The notes under the pieces are model-generated. The model worked only from the letters and a program-made list of their open reading frames with translations, had not been told where the DNA came from and searched no databases. Both the position numbers and the translations under genes were made by a program. A stretch of 64,000 nt of DNA. Origin: an uncultured Lachnospira sp. (GTDB taxonomy: Bacteria > Bacillota > Clostridia > Lachnospirales > Lachnospiraceae). Below, piece by piece: positions 35,301 through 42,847 of the stretch (positions within the stretch are counted from its first letter, which is position 1; each line of letters starts with the position of its first letter). The stretch spans positions 69,342 through 133,341 of the forward strand of contig CAJUTV010000007.1 in the NCBI GenBank assembly GCA_910589305.1, written 5' to 3'.

Positions 35301-35721
35301 CAATTTCTTTGGCTTTATAATCTTCCAAAATTTCTACAAGCTCATTATTTGATGCCCCTTGTGCCTTCCTTAAATCATACTGTAAAATATAGCGATTAAC
35401 ATCATGTTGTGACATTTTTTCATACTCATCATACAATCCTTGTGCGTCTTCAAGCTGCTCTAATTTAATTAAAAGCTCTGTCAATTTATATACAAGCTTT
35501 CGCCCTCCAAGATTACGATTGTATGCTAAAATAGCCATATCTCTTGCTTCTTCATAATCACCAACGGCTTCATGCACACTGATAGCTGCTGCTAATGCAG
35601 ACCAATCCTTAACTTTATGCCAACTCATACTTTTAGCCATCTGTGATGCCTCTTTGTATGATTTAATTGAAGCCAGTCTTTTTATTTCTTCTATTTTTAA
35701 ATTCAATTCATATTTATCCAA
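32371..35721 (-). CDS. Large protein: helical TPR-like N-terminus, acidic linker, degenerate CbbX/SpoVK-type AAA domain
   Basis: About 1116 residues with no function I recognise. Residues 1-190 look like TPR-type helical repeats (KEASQMAKSMSWHKVKDWSALAAAI, EDAQGLYDEYEKM, GRTNECIEACDELALLF). Residues about 200-850 are low complexity, rich in Glu, Lys, Ser and Gln, with a decayed repeat of EEQ.LEE type near 790-840. From about 880 an AAA-like domain resembles CbbX/SpoVK: a Walker A relic GNSSSDKT (Asp for the last Gly), a Walker B relic TVLIVEGAG without the acidic pair, and a CbbX-like RMIVIFEDSDAQMNVLLNFNPDLIHMFNHRI. It may bind nucleotide but probably does not hydrolyse it. Start taken as TTG 35721 with AAGGTGG eight bases upstream; GTG 35733 is the alternative. 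Neighbours are recR and tkt. Confidence 0.7.
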   Translation of the reverse strand: MDKYELNLKIEEIKRLASIKSYKEASQMAKSMSWHKVKDWSALAAAISVHEAVGDYEEARDMAILAYNRNLGGRKLVYKLTELLIKLEQLEDAQGLYDEYEKMSQHDVNRYILQYDLRKAQGASNNELVEILEDYKAKEIDEKYMYELAKLYSKTGRTNECIEACDELALLFQDGTYVEKAMLLKSKVGGELTKHQTKQLEQAKNKDSKISRDLLFEQQSELTRIQHDDIDEVLEEDEKKSRGLLGLFSKPASKPSPKEDIDVYENEQDSEAVKEKSQKKNPFTDNKIEKENVKAKDDTANSNVTYNLREFVLAKVRESEEKRMKEQQPEELETFELPEKEEKSKVINFASQADTNKADKYINNETTSTINEDINHFDEMSDSSAVNDSYKINRVDNVNDFDKNNKQEQIKAQESPQAAIEVESDSLQSQEDEKSTVKKDTGEGEIPESLMKLISNARKSIDTSYNEMNKEYEQERIKKEREKQEQLMREREDKMVIEEVKMPDDNIYDTQNLQETIAQTLAEFLDDDIEKLRPDIRPPENESDDNLEKTSDNEQIEGQMNLADWVESVREQKYGQQSTREFSKQELMRMLEEKDEKSAAYEMLMKKQKQENQNSTGVEFDDAKKKEYMQMIVDSVKTDLAFRTGKATRSLEEEIIRLLHSPHIQENIKESIKQIERNGTIEKPADSNIAKSSEKKPKKTNNDTDKISEEEISEVLLHTIQMQVVSDEVLREYVTKELEKQSQHDANKSFSKGEEITDSSEQQESDFNENHFDKQQVDEGISNKKFPTEELLNEQYSEQYTLEEQFLEERGSQEQLSDEPYLEEQFTQRDFSSEAFSSESRKIRRQPFVESIDEDEEGAVEENLKLEGELAKIFRKYREMPGIESQLAAYFASIDDEMNMIDSSVGNILITGNSSSDKTDLARNIVRALNYLYPEVPKKIAKTTGDSINHRGIAKAMSKLRGTVLIVEGAGSIQPKRIEELMDCLEQNTGRMIVIFEDSDAQMNVLLNFNPDLIHMFNHRIVLKQYTVNELVEMARKFARKRQYEVDDDALLALYLKINELHSMTDNIKLDDIKEIINKAIAHSEKRAARRFFGGVKKKRGEQGDIFFLSEADFKD

Positions 35722-35860
35722 TGCAGACGCCACCTTTTCTATTTAAACATAAGTAATTACAGTTTAACATACTAAAAAAATGTTGTAAATAAGCAGTCCA
35801 TTTACAATTCAATTAAGATTTATAAATTTTTTATAATGCAGCAAAAAATTATAAATTTTT

Positions 35861-36457
35861 TTACAATTCAATTCTGCCTTCCAATGCGCGCAATAAGGTA
35901 ACTTCATCAATATATTCCAAATCGCCTCCAACGGGTACACCGCTTGCAATTCTTGTCACCTTAATCCCTGTTGGCTTAATTAACTTACTTAAATACATTG
36001 CTGTTGTCTCACCTTCAAGACTTGAATTTGTAGCAATAATCACCTCATCAATATCGGTCTCAAGTCGTTTTATAAGTTCTTTTATCTTTATATCAGATGG
36101 TCCAATTCCTAACATTGGACTGATTGCACCATGTAACACATGATACACGCCCTCATATTTTCCTGTTTTTTCATAGGCAGCTAAATCTCTTGTCTGTTCT
36201 ACTACCATAATCATTCTATGATTTCTTTTTTCACTACGACATATTGGACATACTTCTTCATCTGTAAGTGTAAAACATTCTTTGCAGTACCTCACATTCG
36301 TTTTTGCATCCGATATTGCCCTTATTAAGCTATCCACTTCTTGCTCAGGCATGTGAATAATGTGAAATGCCAGGCGTTGTGCGCTTTTAGCACCAACACC
36401 TGGTAATCTTGACAACTGTTCAATTAATTGATTAATATGGTTGCTGTAAATATCCAT
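35861..36457 (-). CDS. recR: Recombination mediator RecR
   Basis: A 198-residue protein that works with RecO (and RecF) to load RecA on gapped DNA. It has an N-terminal HhH (LSRLPGVGAKSAQRLAFHI), a four-Cys zinc motif (CKECFTLTDEEVCPIC) at residues 57-72 and a Toprim domain (MVVEQTRDLAAYEKTG, ATNSSLEGETTAMYL). The ATG shares a base with the ybaB stop (TAATG) and GGAGG lies upstream. The order dnaX-ybaB-recR is conserved widely in bacteria. Confidence 0.97.
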   Translation of the reverse strand: MDIYSNHINQLIEQLSRLPGVGAKSAQRLAFHIIHMPEQEVDSLIRAISDAKTNVRYCKECFTLTDEEVCPICRSEKRNHRMIMVVEQTRDLAAYEKTGKYEGVYHVLHGAISPMLGIGPSDIKIKELIKRLETDIDEVIIATNSSLEGETTAMYLSKLIKPTGIKVTRIASGVPVGGDLEYIDEVTLLRALEGRIEL

Positions 36458-36816
36458 TAAAATAATCCTCCGCCTAGACCTCCAAGTCCTGACAGACCAC
36501 CTGTAATCTTTGACATGGAAGCAGCCGACTCTTCTTCACATTTGCGCAATGCTTCATTGATAGCTGCCATAATAAGGTCTTCAAGCATCTCGACATCATC
36601 TGGGTCAACAGCTTCAGGGTCTATCTTTACTTTCGTCACTTCTCTTTTTCCTGTAACGGTCACTTCCACAGCTTTTCCGCCTGCTGCCGCTGTAAACTCT
36701 TTCCCTTCAAACTCTGCCTGCTGTGTCTCCATCTGCCTTTGCATTCTCTGTGCCTGCTTCATTAAATTATTCATATTTCCAGGCATACCGCCAGGAAATC
36801 CGCCCCTTTTTGCCAT
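36457..36816 (-). CDS. YbaB/EbfC family nucleoid-associated protein
   Basis: A 119-residue DNA-binding protein: a Gly/Met-rich N-terminus (RGGFPGGMPGNMNNLMKQAQRMQRQM) then the YbaB core (FEGKEFTAAAGGKAVEVTVTGKREVTKVKIDPEAVDPDDVEMLEDLI). The family forms dimers that bind DNA and is nearly always found between dnaX and recR. Its ATG overlaps the dnaX stop (TGATG), with AAGGAGG in the dnaX end. Confidence 0.96.
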   Translation of the reverse strand: MAKRGGFPGGMPGNMNNLMKQAQRMQRQMETQQAEFEGKEFTAAAGGKAVEVTVTGKREVTKVKIDPEAVDPDDVEMLEDLIMAAINEALRKCEEESAASMSKITGGLSGLGGLGGGLF

Positions 36817-38471
36817 CAGATTAAATCCTCCTTATCATCTATTTCTATCTCCATATGGACTAACTCAGTTATATCAATAAATCGGTTTTGAAAATCCTCA
36901 TTACTTTTTAATTTTGTTACAATAATATCAACATGAAAGCCCGTTCGTTCTTCTATTATATTTTCAAGCCAAGCTTTGTCTTCTTCTCTTGAAAGCGCAC
37001 CATATGCTACAGTGGACTCTACCATGATTTCAAGGCTTTTATTATCTTGTGCTAATGTCACATGAGCCTGTTTTAAATGCTGTGCTAACAATGGCTCTTC
37101 TATTGAATGGACAATTGTCGTCCACTTTTTTGCAATTTCCTTGATATCATCTGGCAAAGCATTGACAACGCGCTCTTTTTCAGCTTGAATATTCTCTTCA
37201 TTATATGCTGTATGTTCTCTATCTATTTTTAAATTTGGTGTCTCTGAAAAAAAATCTGTCTTTGACACAATTGTCTGCAATTTTTCATTTAAATTTTTAT
37301 CTGCTTTTTCTAATTGATTTTCAAGAGCTGACACTCTTGCCGTCAACTCAATAACATCATTTTCACGTTCCATAGAAGGTCTGCACAATTTAATAAATGC
37401 AACTTCCGCTTTTATTCTTTTTTGTGTGGCATGTTTGATGTCATTTAACAAATCAGAAAGCACTCTTATATAGCGCATCAAAAGTCCATCATCAATCTTG
37501 TTTGCAGTATCAGCAAGCTTTGTTAAATGCTCTGATGACATATCAATAATTTCCTGCAAAGCAGACATATCATCTGTCGTTTTTACAAGAAGCATATTTC
37601 TAAGATACCATACAAAATCGGATATAAATTGTGTGATTTCCTTCCCCTTCATGATTATATTTTCAATAAGCTGCATACAACCTGTTACATCGGAAGCAAG
37701 AATACATTTTAACATGGATTCAAACACTTCTGTATCAACCGCACCAAGCACTTTTAACACATTTTCATATGTGATTTCCTGCCCTAGATAAAAAGCAATA
37801 CACTGGTCAAGCAAACTAAGTGCATCACGCATAGAACCGTCTGCTGCTTTTGCCACATACCTTATTGCTCTCTCCTCCACAACAACCTGTTCTTCCTTCA
37901 TAAGCTCAGAAAGTCTATCTGCAATAATATCAATTGTAATTCGATGAAAATCATACCTTTGACATCTTGACAAAATGGTTATTGGTATCATATGTGCTTC
38001 TGTCGTTGCCAAAATAAATATGACATAGGACGGCGGTTCCTCAAGAGTCTTTAAAAGTGCATTAAATGCACCTATAGAAAGCATATGCACCTCATCAATA
38101 ATATACACCTTAAATTTACCTTCTGTTGGAGAATATTGCACTTCTTCCCGAATCTGCCGGATATTATCTACACCATTGTTAGAAGCCGCATCAATTTCTA
38201 TCACATTCATAGAAGTTCCTGCTGCAATTGCTTTGCACACCGAACATTCTCCGCAAGGATTTCCGTTGGCAGGACTTTCACAGTTGACCGCCTTTGCAAA
38301 AATCTTCGCTACGGTCGTTTTTCCTGTACCTCTTGTGCCGCAAAATAAATAAGCATGACCAATTCTATCAAGTTTAATCTGATTTTGTAAAGTTGTTACA
38401 ATATGTTCCTGCCCTTTGACATCATTAAAATTATTAGGGCGCCACTTTCTGTAAAGTGCCTGATATGCCAT
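36816..38471 (-). CDS. dnaX: DNA polymerase III subunits gamma and tau
   Basis: Clamp-loader ATPase, 551 residues. Seen are Walker A FCGTRGTGKTTVAKIFA, the zinc motif CGECSVCKAI with a third Cys in NCESPANGNPC, the Walker B VYIIDEVHMLS, and sensor I FILATTEAHMIP. The C-terminal 200 residues, after a coiled coil (LTARVSALENQLEKADKNL), are the tau-type part. The ATG at 38471 (MAYQALYRKWRP) has AAAGGAAC upstream. The frame stays open much further, but that extension covers the SRP RNA gene and is not real. I see no slippery frameshift heptamer. Confidence 0.96.
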   Translation of the reverse strand: MAYQALYRKWRPNNFNDVKGQEHIVTTLQNQIKLDRIGHAYLFCGTRGTGKTTVAKIFAKAVNCESPANGNPCGECSVCKAIAAGTSMNVIEIDAASNNGVDNIRQIREEVQYSPTEGKFKVYIIDEVHMLSIGAFNALLKTLEEPPSYVIFILATTEAHMIPITILSRCQRYDFHRITIDIIADRLSELMKEEQVVVEERAIRYVAKAADGSMRDALSLLDQCIAFYLGQEITYENVLKVLGAVDTEVFESMLKCILASDVTGCMQLIENIIMKGKEITQFISDFVWYLRNMLLVKTTDDMSALQEIIDMSSEHLTKLADTANKIDDGLLMRYIRVLSDLLNDIKHATQKRIKAEVAFIKLCRPSMERENDVIELTARVSALENQLEKADKNLNEKLQTIVSKTDFFSETPNLKIDREHTAYNEENIQAEKERVVNALPDDIKEIAKKWTTIVHSIEEPLLAQHLKQAHVTLAQDNKSLEIMVESTVAYGALSREEDKAWLENIIEERTGFHVDIIVTKLKSNEDFQNRFIDITELVHMEIEIDDKEDLI

Positions 38472-38516
38472 AATGTTCCTTTCATGCTTTGCCCTTTTTA
38501 TTATAAAACCACAATT

Positions 38517-38785
38517 AAAAACCGCGCATCTGATATCGAACGCTAGTCCACAGACGTTACCGATACAGTTAGCTCGATTCAGGCACCCTTTCGGCACACG
38601 AAAGGTTTCACTTAATGCTGCTTCATTCCTGACCTGACATGATTCATGAATTTCCGTTGCGAAAGACCCAAATGTCAACACCACTTTTATCGGGCTGCTC
38701 CATAAACTATCGCCCTCCACCAGACATCACCCCTGCTATAGCGGATTGCAGGTACAAGGTGCCGCTACTACCCCGGCTGCGCGGT
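38517..38785 (-). ncRNA. ffs: Signal recognition particle RNA, large (Alu-containing) type
   Basis: The minus strand reads CCGCGCAGCCGGGGTAG, then GGCACCTTGTACCTGCAATC and CGCTATAGCAGGG (Alu domain), and further on GTCAGGTCAGGAATGAAGC followed by AGCA, the Ffh-binding helix 8. The two ends pair (ACCGCGC with GCGCGGT) and the 3' end runs into TTTTTAAT as terminator. Length of about 265-269 nt and the position directly upstream of dnaX match Firmicute 6S/scRNA genes. The exact ends are estimates. Confidence 0.92.
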
Positions 38786-38792
38786 ATAAATT

Positions 38793-38822
38793 ATTATACA
38801 TAATATAAGGTAAATGTGTCAA
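38793..38822 (-). promoter_or_regulatory. Consensus sigma-A promoter of the SRP RNA
   Basis: TTGACA (38822-38817), an 18-base spacer and TATAAT (38798-38793) on the minus strand, about 8 bases before the RNA 5' end. Both hexamers are perfect, as expected for a highly made RNA. It may also serve dnaX-ybaB-recR by readthrough. Confidence 0.9.
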
Positions 38823-38941
38823 GTAGCAAGAATCAGACGATTTAAATTTTTATGAATTATTTATATATAATCAATATATTTTTTATATATTTATAAAATA
38901 TTCTGACAAATTTTTGTACATGTCTTTGCTGTTAAACAACC

Positions 38942-38972
38942 ATTGGGAGCAGCACTAAAATGCTGCTCCCAA
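38942..38972 (-). terminator. Terminator-like hairpin behind the symporter gene
   Basis: TTGGGAGCAGCA and TGCTGCTCCCAA form a 12-base-pair stem with a six-base loop, just after the symporter stop. On the minus strand only TGGTTGTTT follows, so the T run is poor. Confidence 0.6.
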
Positions 38973-38998
38973 TATACATGTCTAAAAATATATTTGCT

Positions 38999-40636
38999 CT
39001 ATTGACTATAATCCAAATTATTTCTTCTTCTGGTCTGTTCATGTTGTTTCCCATAGCCCTGTGCTAACTTTTTTTTATCTAATATCTTTAAATTTCCAGC
39101 AGTAAGGATTAATTCTGCCTGCATACATATCAATCCAGAAGATGTCATAACAAAATCTAAAATGGAATTAAGCACAACTACAATTATAATCGCCTCACTT
39201 GGAATATCTAATTGTGCAAACATAACTATAAAAATAAAAAGTGCCCCGCTTGGAATCGGAGGTGCTGCCATAGCCAAAAAACCTGCTGTCAAAACAGCGG
39301 TTATCAGCCATATGACTGTAATTTCTATATCATAATATTCTGCCATACATAAAGCTATGGCAAGAAAACCAATGACAGCACCTGGTTTATAAATCACCTG
39401 TCCCAATTGAATTGCAAAATTTGCTATCTTGTTTGGGATTCCAAGTCGAACGGTGCAAGTTTCAAGATTTGTAGCGAAAGCTGCCGTAGAAGAACCTGTT
39501 AACAAAGCAATAAAATATGTAGGGAACTGTTTTTTTATCAGTAAAATAGGATTTATCTGAAATCTTGCCGCCACAATAATCACATAAAACAGGATAAGAA
39601 ACAAACAAGCAGGTATTGCAAGCGCAAAAACCTTTATAATTCCCCAAAAATTTACTGTGGTATCAAACAGCAGCAGATTAAAAATACTTAAAAATACAAA
39701 AACAGGAACAAACTTTCCAATTACTCCCATCAGAAAATGCACTACTTCGTTTGCCTGCACTATAACATCTTGAAATACCGATGCCCTCTGTTCTAAGATA
39801 AGCAATACTATGCCAATACATCCGCCTAAAAAAACAATCTGCAAAGCATTTCCTTCCAAAAACGGCGATATAATATCAGATGGTATAATTTCCAGCACCG
39901 TTGTATAAATATTCTCAAAACCACCAAAAGCCGCTTTGTTTTTTCCCCATACAATCTTAAAAAAAGGACTTGCCAACAGAATAAATACAGTACCAACGGC
40001 AAATGTACTAATTACCATTCTTATAATTAACCTCTTTCCAATTTTTCCCACAGTTATCAAATCTCCAATGCTGATAATTCCCCAGCAAACTGCAAGAAAT
40101 ATCATCGGGGAAGAAATTGCCTGCAACATATCAAGAATAGTATTGTAAAACGGTTCTGTAATTCCAATAGCAATATCTTTTACTCCCTCTGGAAGAATCC
40201 TCATGATGCCCCCAAAAAAGAACGCAGCCAAAATTGCAATTGCCAGCCCTGCTATCTTCCTGATATGAGCCTTTGGGGGAGGACAGCATATTAAACAATT
40301 TCTTCCATTTTTATAAGAATAATTAAGAGCCAGTCCTGCCTGTGACAGAATTTGGCTGCCAAGCAGAAAACCTTGTGCTTCTTTATCAATGCTAATCTGC
40401 ATCCCCTCCACACAAACCTCAATAGTAAGCCTTCCAAATTTCTGCACCGTTTTATACAAAACAACCATGCCTTCTAATTTTTCCAGCCATGTTTCTAAAA
40501 CTTCTTCTAAAGACCGACGGATGCGGATAACATCCCTTTTGTCTGTCCCTGCCTCTCTTAAAGCTCTGGCAAATAATCGTGACAATCGGTCGATTGTCTC
40601 TACCGATAATATAAACTCTCTTTTGCATTGTCGCAT
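38999..40636 (-). CDS. Dicarboxylate/amino acid:cation symporter (SDF family) with an extra N-terminal domain
   Basis: A 545-residue protein. Residues about 135-520 form an SDF/DAACS transporter with about eight membrane helices, the re-entrant LLTGSSTAAFATNLETC serine-rich loop, the PGAVIGF and AAPPIPSGALF regions, although the classic NMDGT motif reads YKPGAV. Such carriers take up glutamate, aspartate or C4-dicarboxylates with Na+ or H+. The first 130 residues are soluble and resemble a decayed GHKL/anti-sigma ATPase (VIRIRRSLEEVLETWLEKLEG...FGRLTIEVCVEG). That comparison is inference. The ATG at 40636 has GGGTG ten bases upstream; a GTG at 40648 is less likely. Confidence 0.85.
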   Translation of the reverse strand: MRQCKREFILSVETIDRLSRLFARALREAGTDKRDVIRIRRSLEEVLETWLEKLEGMVVLYKTVQKFGRLTIEVCVEGMQISIDKEAQGFLLGSQILSQAGLALNYSYKNGRNCLICCPPPKAHIRKIAGLAIAILAAFFFGGIMRILPEGVKDIAIGITEPFYNTILDMLQAISSPMIFLAVCWGIISIGDLITVGKIGKRLIIRMVISTFAVGTVFILLASPFFKIVWGKNKAAFGGFENIYTTVLEIIPSDIISPFLEGNALQIVFLGGCIGIVLLILEQRASVFQDVIVQANEVVHFLMGVIGKFVPVFVFLSIFNLLLFDTTVNFWGIIKVFALAIPACLFLILFYVIIVAARFQINPILLIKKQFPTYFIALLTGSSTAAFATNLETCTVRLGIPNKIANFAIQLGQVIYKPGAVIGFLAIALCMAEYYDIEITVIWLITAVLTAGFLAMAAPPIPSGALFIFIVMFAQLDIPSEAIIIVVVLNSILDFVMTSSGLICMQAELILTAGNLKILDKKKLAQGYGKQHEQTRRRNNLDYSQ

Positions 40637-40738
40637 TATAAATGTCACCCGCTTTCTAATGTAAAAAACGAAGTCTCTTTTTTATGACATCCATTATTTT
40701 ATCTATTTCTTTTTTATGTCTGTTTGGCTTCTTCTATT

Positions 40739-41083
40739 CTAAAAATTGCTTCCGTTCCAACCCCATTTATAGCATTCTTCATATTTTACATAGATACAGT
40801 CTTTCTTAATTTGAAGTTCTGTTTCATATATTTCACAAATTCTTTTTGTCATTTTATCAAGACAATCTTCTGGAATTTTGCCAAACACCTTGATTTCTAT
40901 CATAGCTAATGGCTGTGTATTCGCTCCTTTGAAATATAAATTACAATTATCTGCCAGTTCCAACATAAGCCATTCTTCCGACTTTCCCGGAATCATAGCA
41001 ATTGCGCTGCCTAGCTTTTCTTTTATCGTCTCCTTCTGCTGGTCTGTCATGTTAATACTTACTCTTGAATTTATAAATGGCAT
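40739..41083 (-). CDS. MIF/phenylpyruvate tautomerase-like protein
   Basis: A 114-residue protein starting MPFINSRVSINMT, which leaves the N-terminal Pro used as catalytic base in the tautomerase superfamily after Met removal. Further family features are GKSEEWLMLEL and LAMIEIKVFGKI. Length and the pattern fit the MIF/D-dopachrome tautomerase branch rather than the short 4-oxalocrotonate type. The natural substrate is unknown. GGAGGA precedes the ATG. The gene follows DUF6485 and precedes the symporter on the same strand. Confidence 0.85.
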   Translation of the reverse strand: MPFINSRVSINMTDQQKETIKEKLGSAIAMIPGKSEEWLMLELADNCNLYFKGANTQPLAMIEIKVFGKIPEDCLDKMTKRICEIYETELQIKKDCIYVKYEECYKWGWNGSNF

Positions 41084-41186
41084 AACGTTCCTCCTCTATC
41101 TTCAATATCTGTATCAATCTGCTTAAACTTTCACTGCAAACCATATTTATCAATAAAATAAAAACCATTTGCTTTTTCACTTTCTG

Positions 41187-41381
41187 CTATTTTAACACTC
41201 CATGGTCTCTTGCTAAATTCTCTATGCTTCTGTCATATGTAGCCTCCGCTTCTTTTGAAAAGAAACATGCAGGAACCCCTTCGTTATGGTCGCGATGATG
41301 CGCAACACAGGCGCAGCACTTACCATGATTCGGACAATCATAAGTGCAAGGACATGTTTTTTTATTATTACAAATATTCAT
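41187..41381 (-). CDS. DUF6485 family small cysteine-rich protein
   Basis: A 64-residue protein with seven or eight cysteines in pairs (CNNKKTCPCTYDCPNHGKCCACVAHHR) and a His-rich centre, ending in a charged helix. It resembles DUF6485 proteins of anaerobes; a metal-binding role is inference from the Cys/His content. AAAGGAGAAGC precedes the ATG. It follows the AgrC-like kinase gene beyond a terminator and a pair of direct repeats. Confidence 0.8.
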   Translation of the reverse strand: MNICNNKKTCPCTYDCPNHGKCCACVAHHRDHNEGVPACFFSKEAEATYDRSIENLARDHGVLK

Positions 41382-41462
41382 AATGCTTCTCCTTTCTAAA
41401 AAATCAACTCAACGAATATATACACAACAATTATTGCTACCCTTGTTTTGCTATATACCATA

Positions 41463-41490
41463 TCAAAAAAAATACTTAAAAAGTATTTTT
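41463..41490 (-). terminator. A/T-rich terminator behind the AgrC-like kinase gene
   Basis: AAAAATACTT and AAGTATTTTT pair around TTT, followed on the minus strand by a run of eight T. The stem is weak but the T run is long. Confidence 0.5.
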
Positions 41491-41522
41491 GGCATATTTG
41501 GTCACTTTTTTGGCATATTTGG
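41486..41522. promoter_or_regulatory. Two direct repeats 21 bases apart, possible LytTR-type binding site
   Basis: tttttggcatatttgg begins at 41486 and again at 41507, exactly 21 bases (two helical turns) later. AgrA/LytTR regulators bind pairs of direct repeats with this phasing, and a LytTR regulator is encoded just upstream. The site precedes the DUF6485 gene. Confidence 0.45.
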
Positions 41523-41575
41523 CTAAAGATTTATAATATTTATAAAAGAAGACTATATGAACAAGACTAGCCGTC

Positions 41576-42847
41576 TTATAGATTCAAGACAGCACAAGCT
41601 GAACAGATTCCATTTTCCACCCTGTAATCTAAATTACCATCATATTTTTGGCAAACAGCAAGAATACTAGATATGCCAATGCCTTTTGGAACAGGCAGAC
41701 CATCTGCAAGCTCCAAATTATCTGAGCAGGTATTGTTACAGACAATAAGAAGTCTGTCATTGTCCAGACGAATATAAATTTCAATATATGAGTTTTCTTT
41801 TTTAGCCTTCTGACAGCCATGCAAAGCATTTTCCAGCAAATTTCCAAAAAGGGCAATTAAATCAATATCCCTCACTGTCATTTTTTCCGGCACACTGCAC
41901 CTGACAGAAAATTTAATACCGCTTTCCTCCACCTTACCTGCATAAACAGAAAGAATCATGTTTATCATGCTGTTTATGGAATACTGTTTTACTGCCGTTT
42001 CCGAAATCTCAATGCTGTACTCTCTGACATACGCAAGGATACTAGATACATCATCGGCTTTTGCATATTCTGCAATTATTTTAAGATGATGCCGCATATC
42101 GTGACGAAATCTCTGGTGCATTTTCTCGGCATTTTGCAGAGTAGATATTTGTGCAGAAAGATACTCTGCATTCTGGCGAACTAAAGCAGCCTCCGCATCC
42201 TTTTTCATATAGCTGATATTGCTGAAAACAACGCCATATACTGCACACATAAAAAAACTGGCTACAGCAAATATCAAAAACATGGACAACTCTGGCATCA
42301 CACTCAATGCTTTCAAAATAGTCAGAACAGCTTGCAACAGATAGAACATCAGAGCAATCAATACCAGTTTCCACCATCTTCTCTTGCCAATATCTGCAAT
42401 AGAACGAACAACCGATGCCGCATATTTTTTGTACAGCACCAATATCAAAAGTAACGCCCCCGTACGAAGCACATTAGTCAGATAATACCTCGCTGGAGCA
42501 GACAACTGTGGCAAAAGCCAATCTATTATAAGACTTAGACTGTTATCTATAATGGAAAATAAGCCAAAATAAGTAAAAAATAAAAAACTCTTCTTAGAAA
42601 AGCACTCCTGAGAAACAATACAGAAAAAAAAGAACAGGCAGACTGCAATTCCTATGTATGTAAATATCGCATTTACACCCCTTACCGCATAGGCGTACCC
42701 ACCCATGCAGACAAAACTAGCTATATACAGACAGCTATAAAGTATAAATTTTCTTTTGGCATATCTACATTCCAACATATGGTAAATAACAATCACATGA
42801 CACAATGCTGTAAGAAAGAGTCCTGGTATCTGATATGGCACACTCAT
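41576..42847 (-). CDS. AgrC-like sensor histidine kinase (GHKL)
   Basis: A 423-residue kinase: six or seven membrane helices in the first 200 residues, then a dimerisation/H-box RFRHDMRHHLKIIAEYA (phospho-His) and an ATPase domain with the N-box ALFGNLLENALHGCQKA and GIGISSILAVCQKYDG. This is the architecture of peptide-sensing HPK10 kinases such as AgrC, VirS and ComD. No agrD/agrB-type peptide genes are in the window. The ATG at 42847 shares ATGA with the stop of the regulator gene and follows GGAGG, so the two are translated together. Confidence 0.92.
   Translation of the reverse strand: MSVPYQIPGLFLTALCHVIVIYHMLECRYAKRKFILYSCLYIASFVCMGGYAYAVRGVNAIFTYIGIAVCLFFFFCIVSQECFSKKSFLFFTYFGLFSIIDNSLSLIIDWLLPQLSAPARYYLTNVLRTGALLLILVLYKKYAASVVRSIADIGKRRWWKLVLIALMFYLLQAVLTILKALSVMPELSMFLIFAVASFFMCAVYGVVFSNISYMKKDAEAALVRQNAEYLSAQISTLQNAEKMHQRFRHDMRHHLKIIAEYAKADDVSSILAYVREYSIEISETAVKQYSINSMINMILSVYAGKVEESGIKFSVRCSVPEKMTVRDIDLIALFGNLLENALHGCQKAKKENSYIEIYIRLDNDRLLIVCNNTCSDNLELADGLPVPKGIGISSILAVCQKYDGNLDYRVENGICSACAVLNL

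Noticed and set aside
38472..38720. An 83-residue N-terminal extension of dnaX in the open frame
   Set aside because: It overlaps the SRP RNA gene; the conserved DnaX N-terminus starts at MAYQALYRKWRP with its own ribosome binding site.
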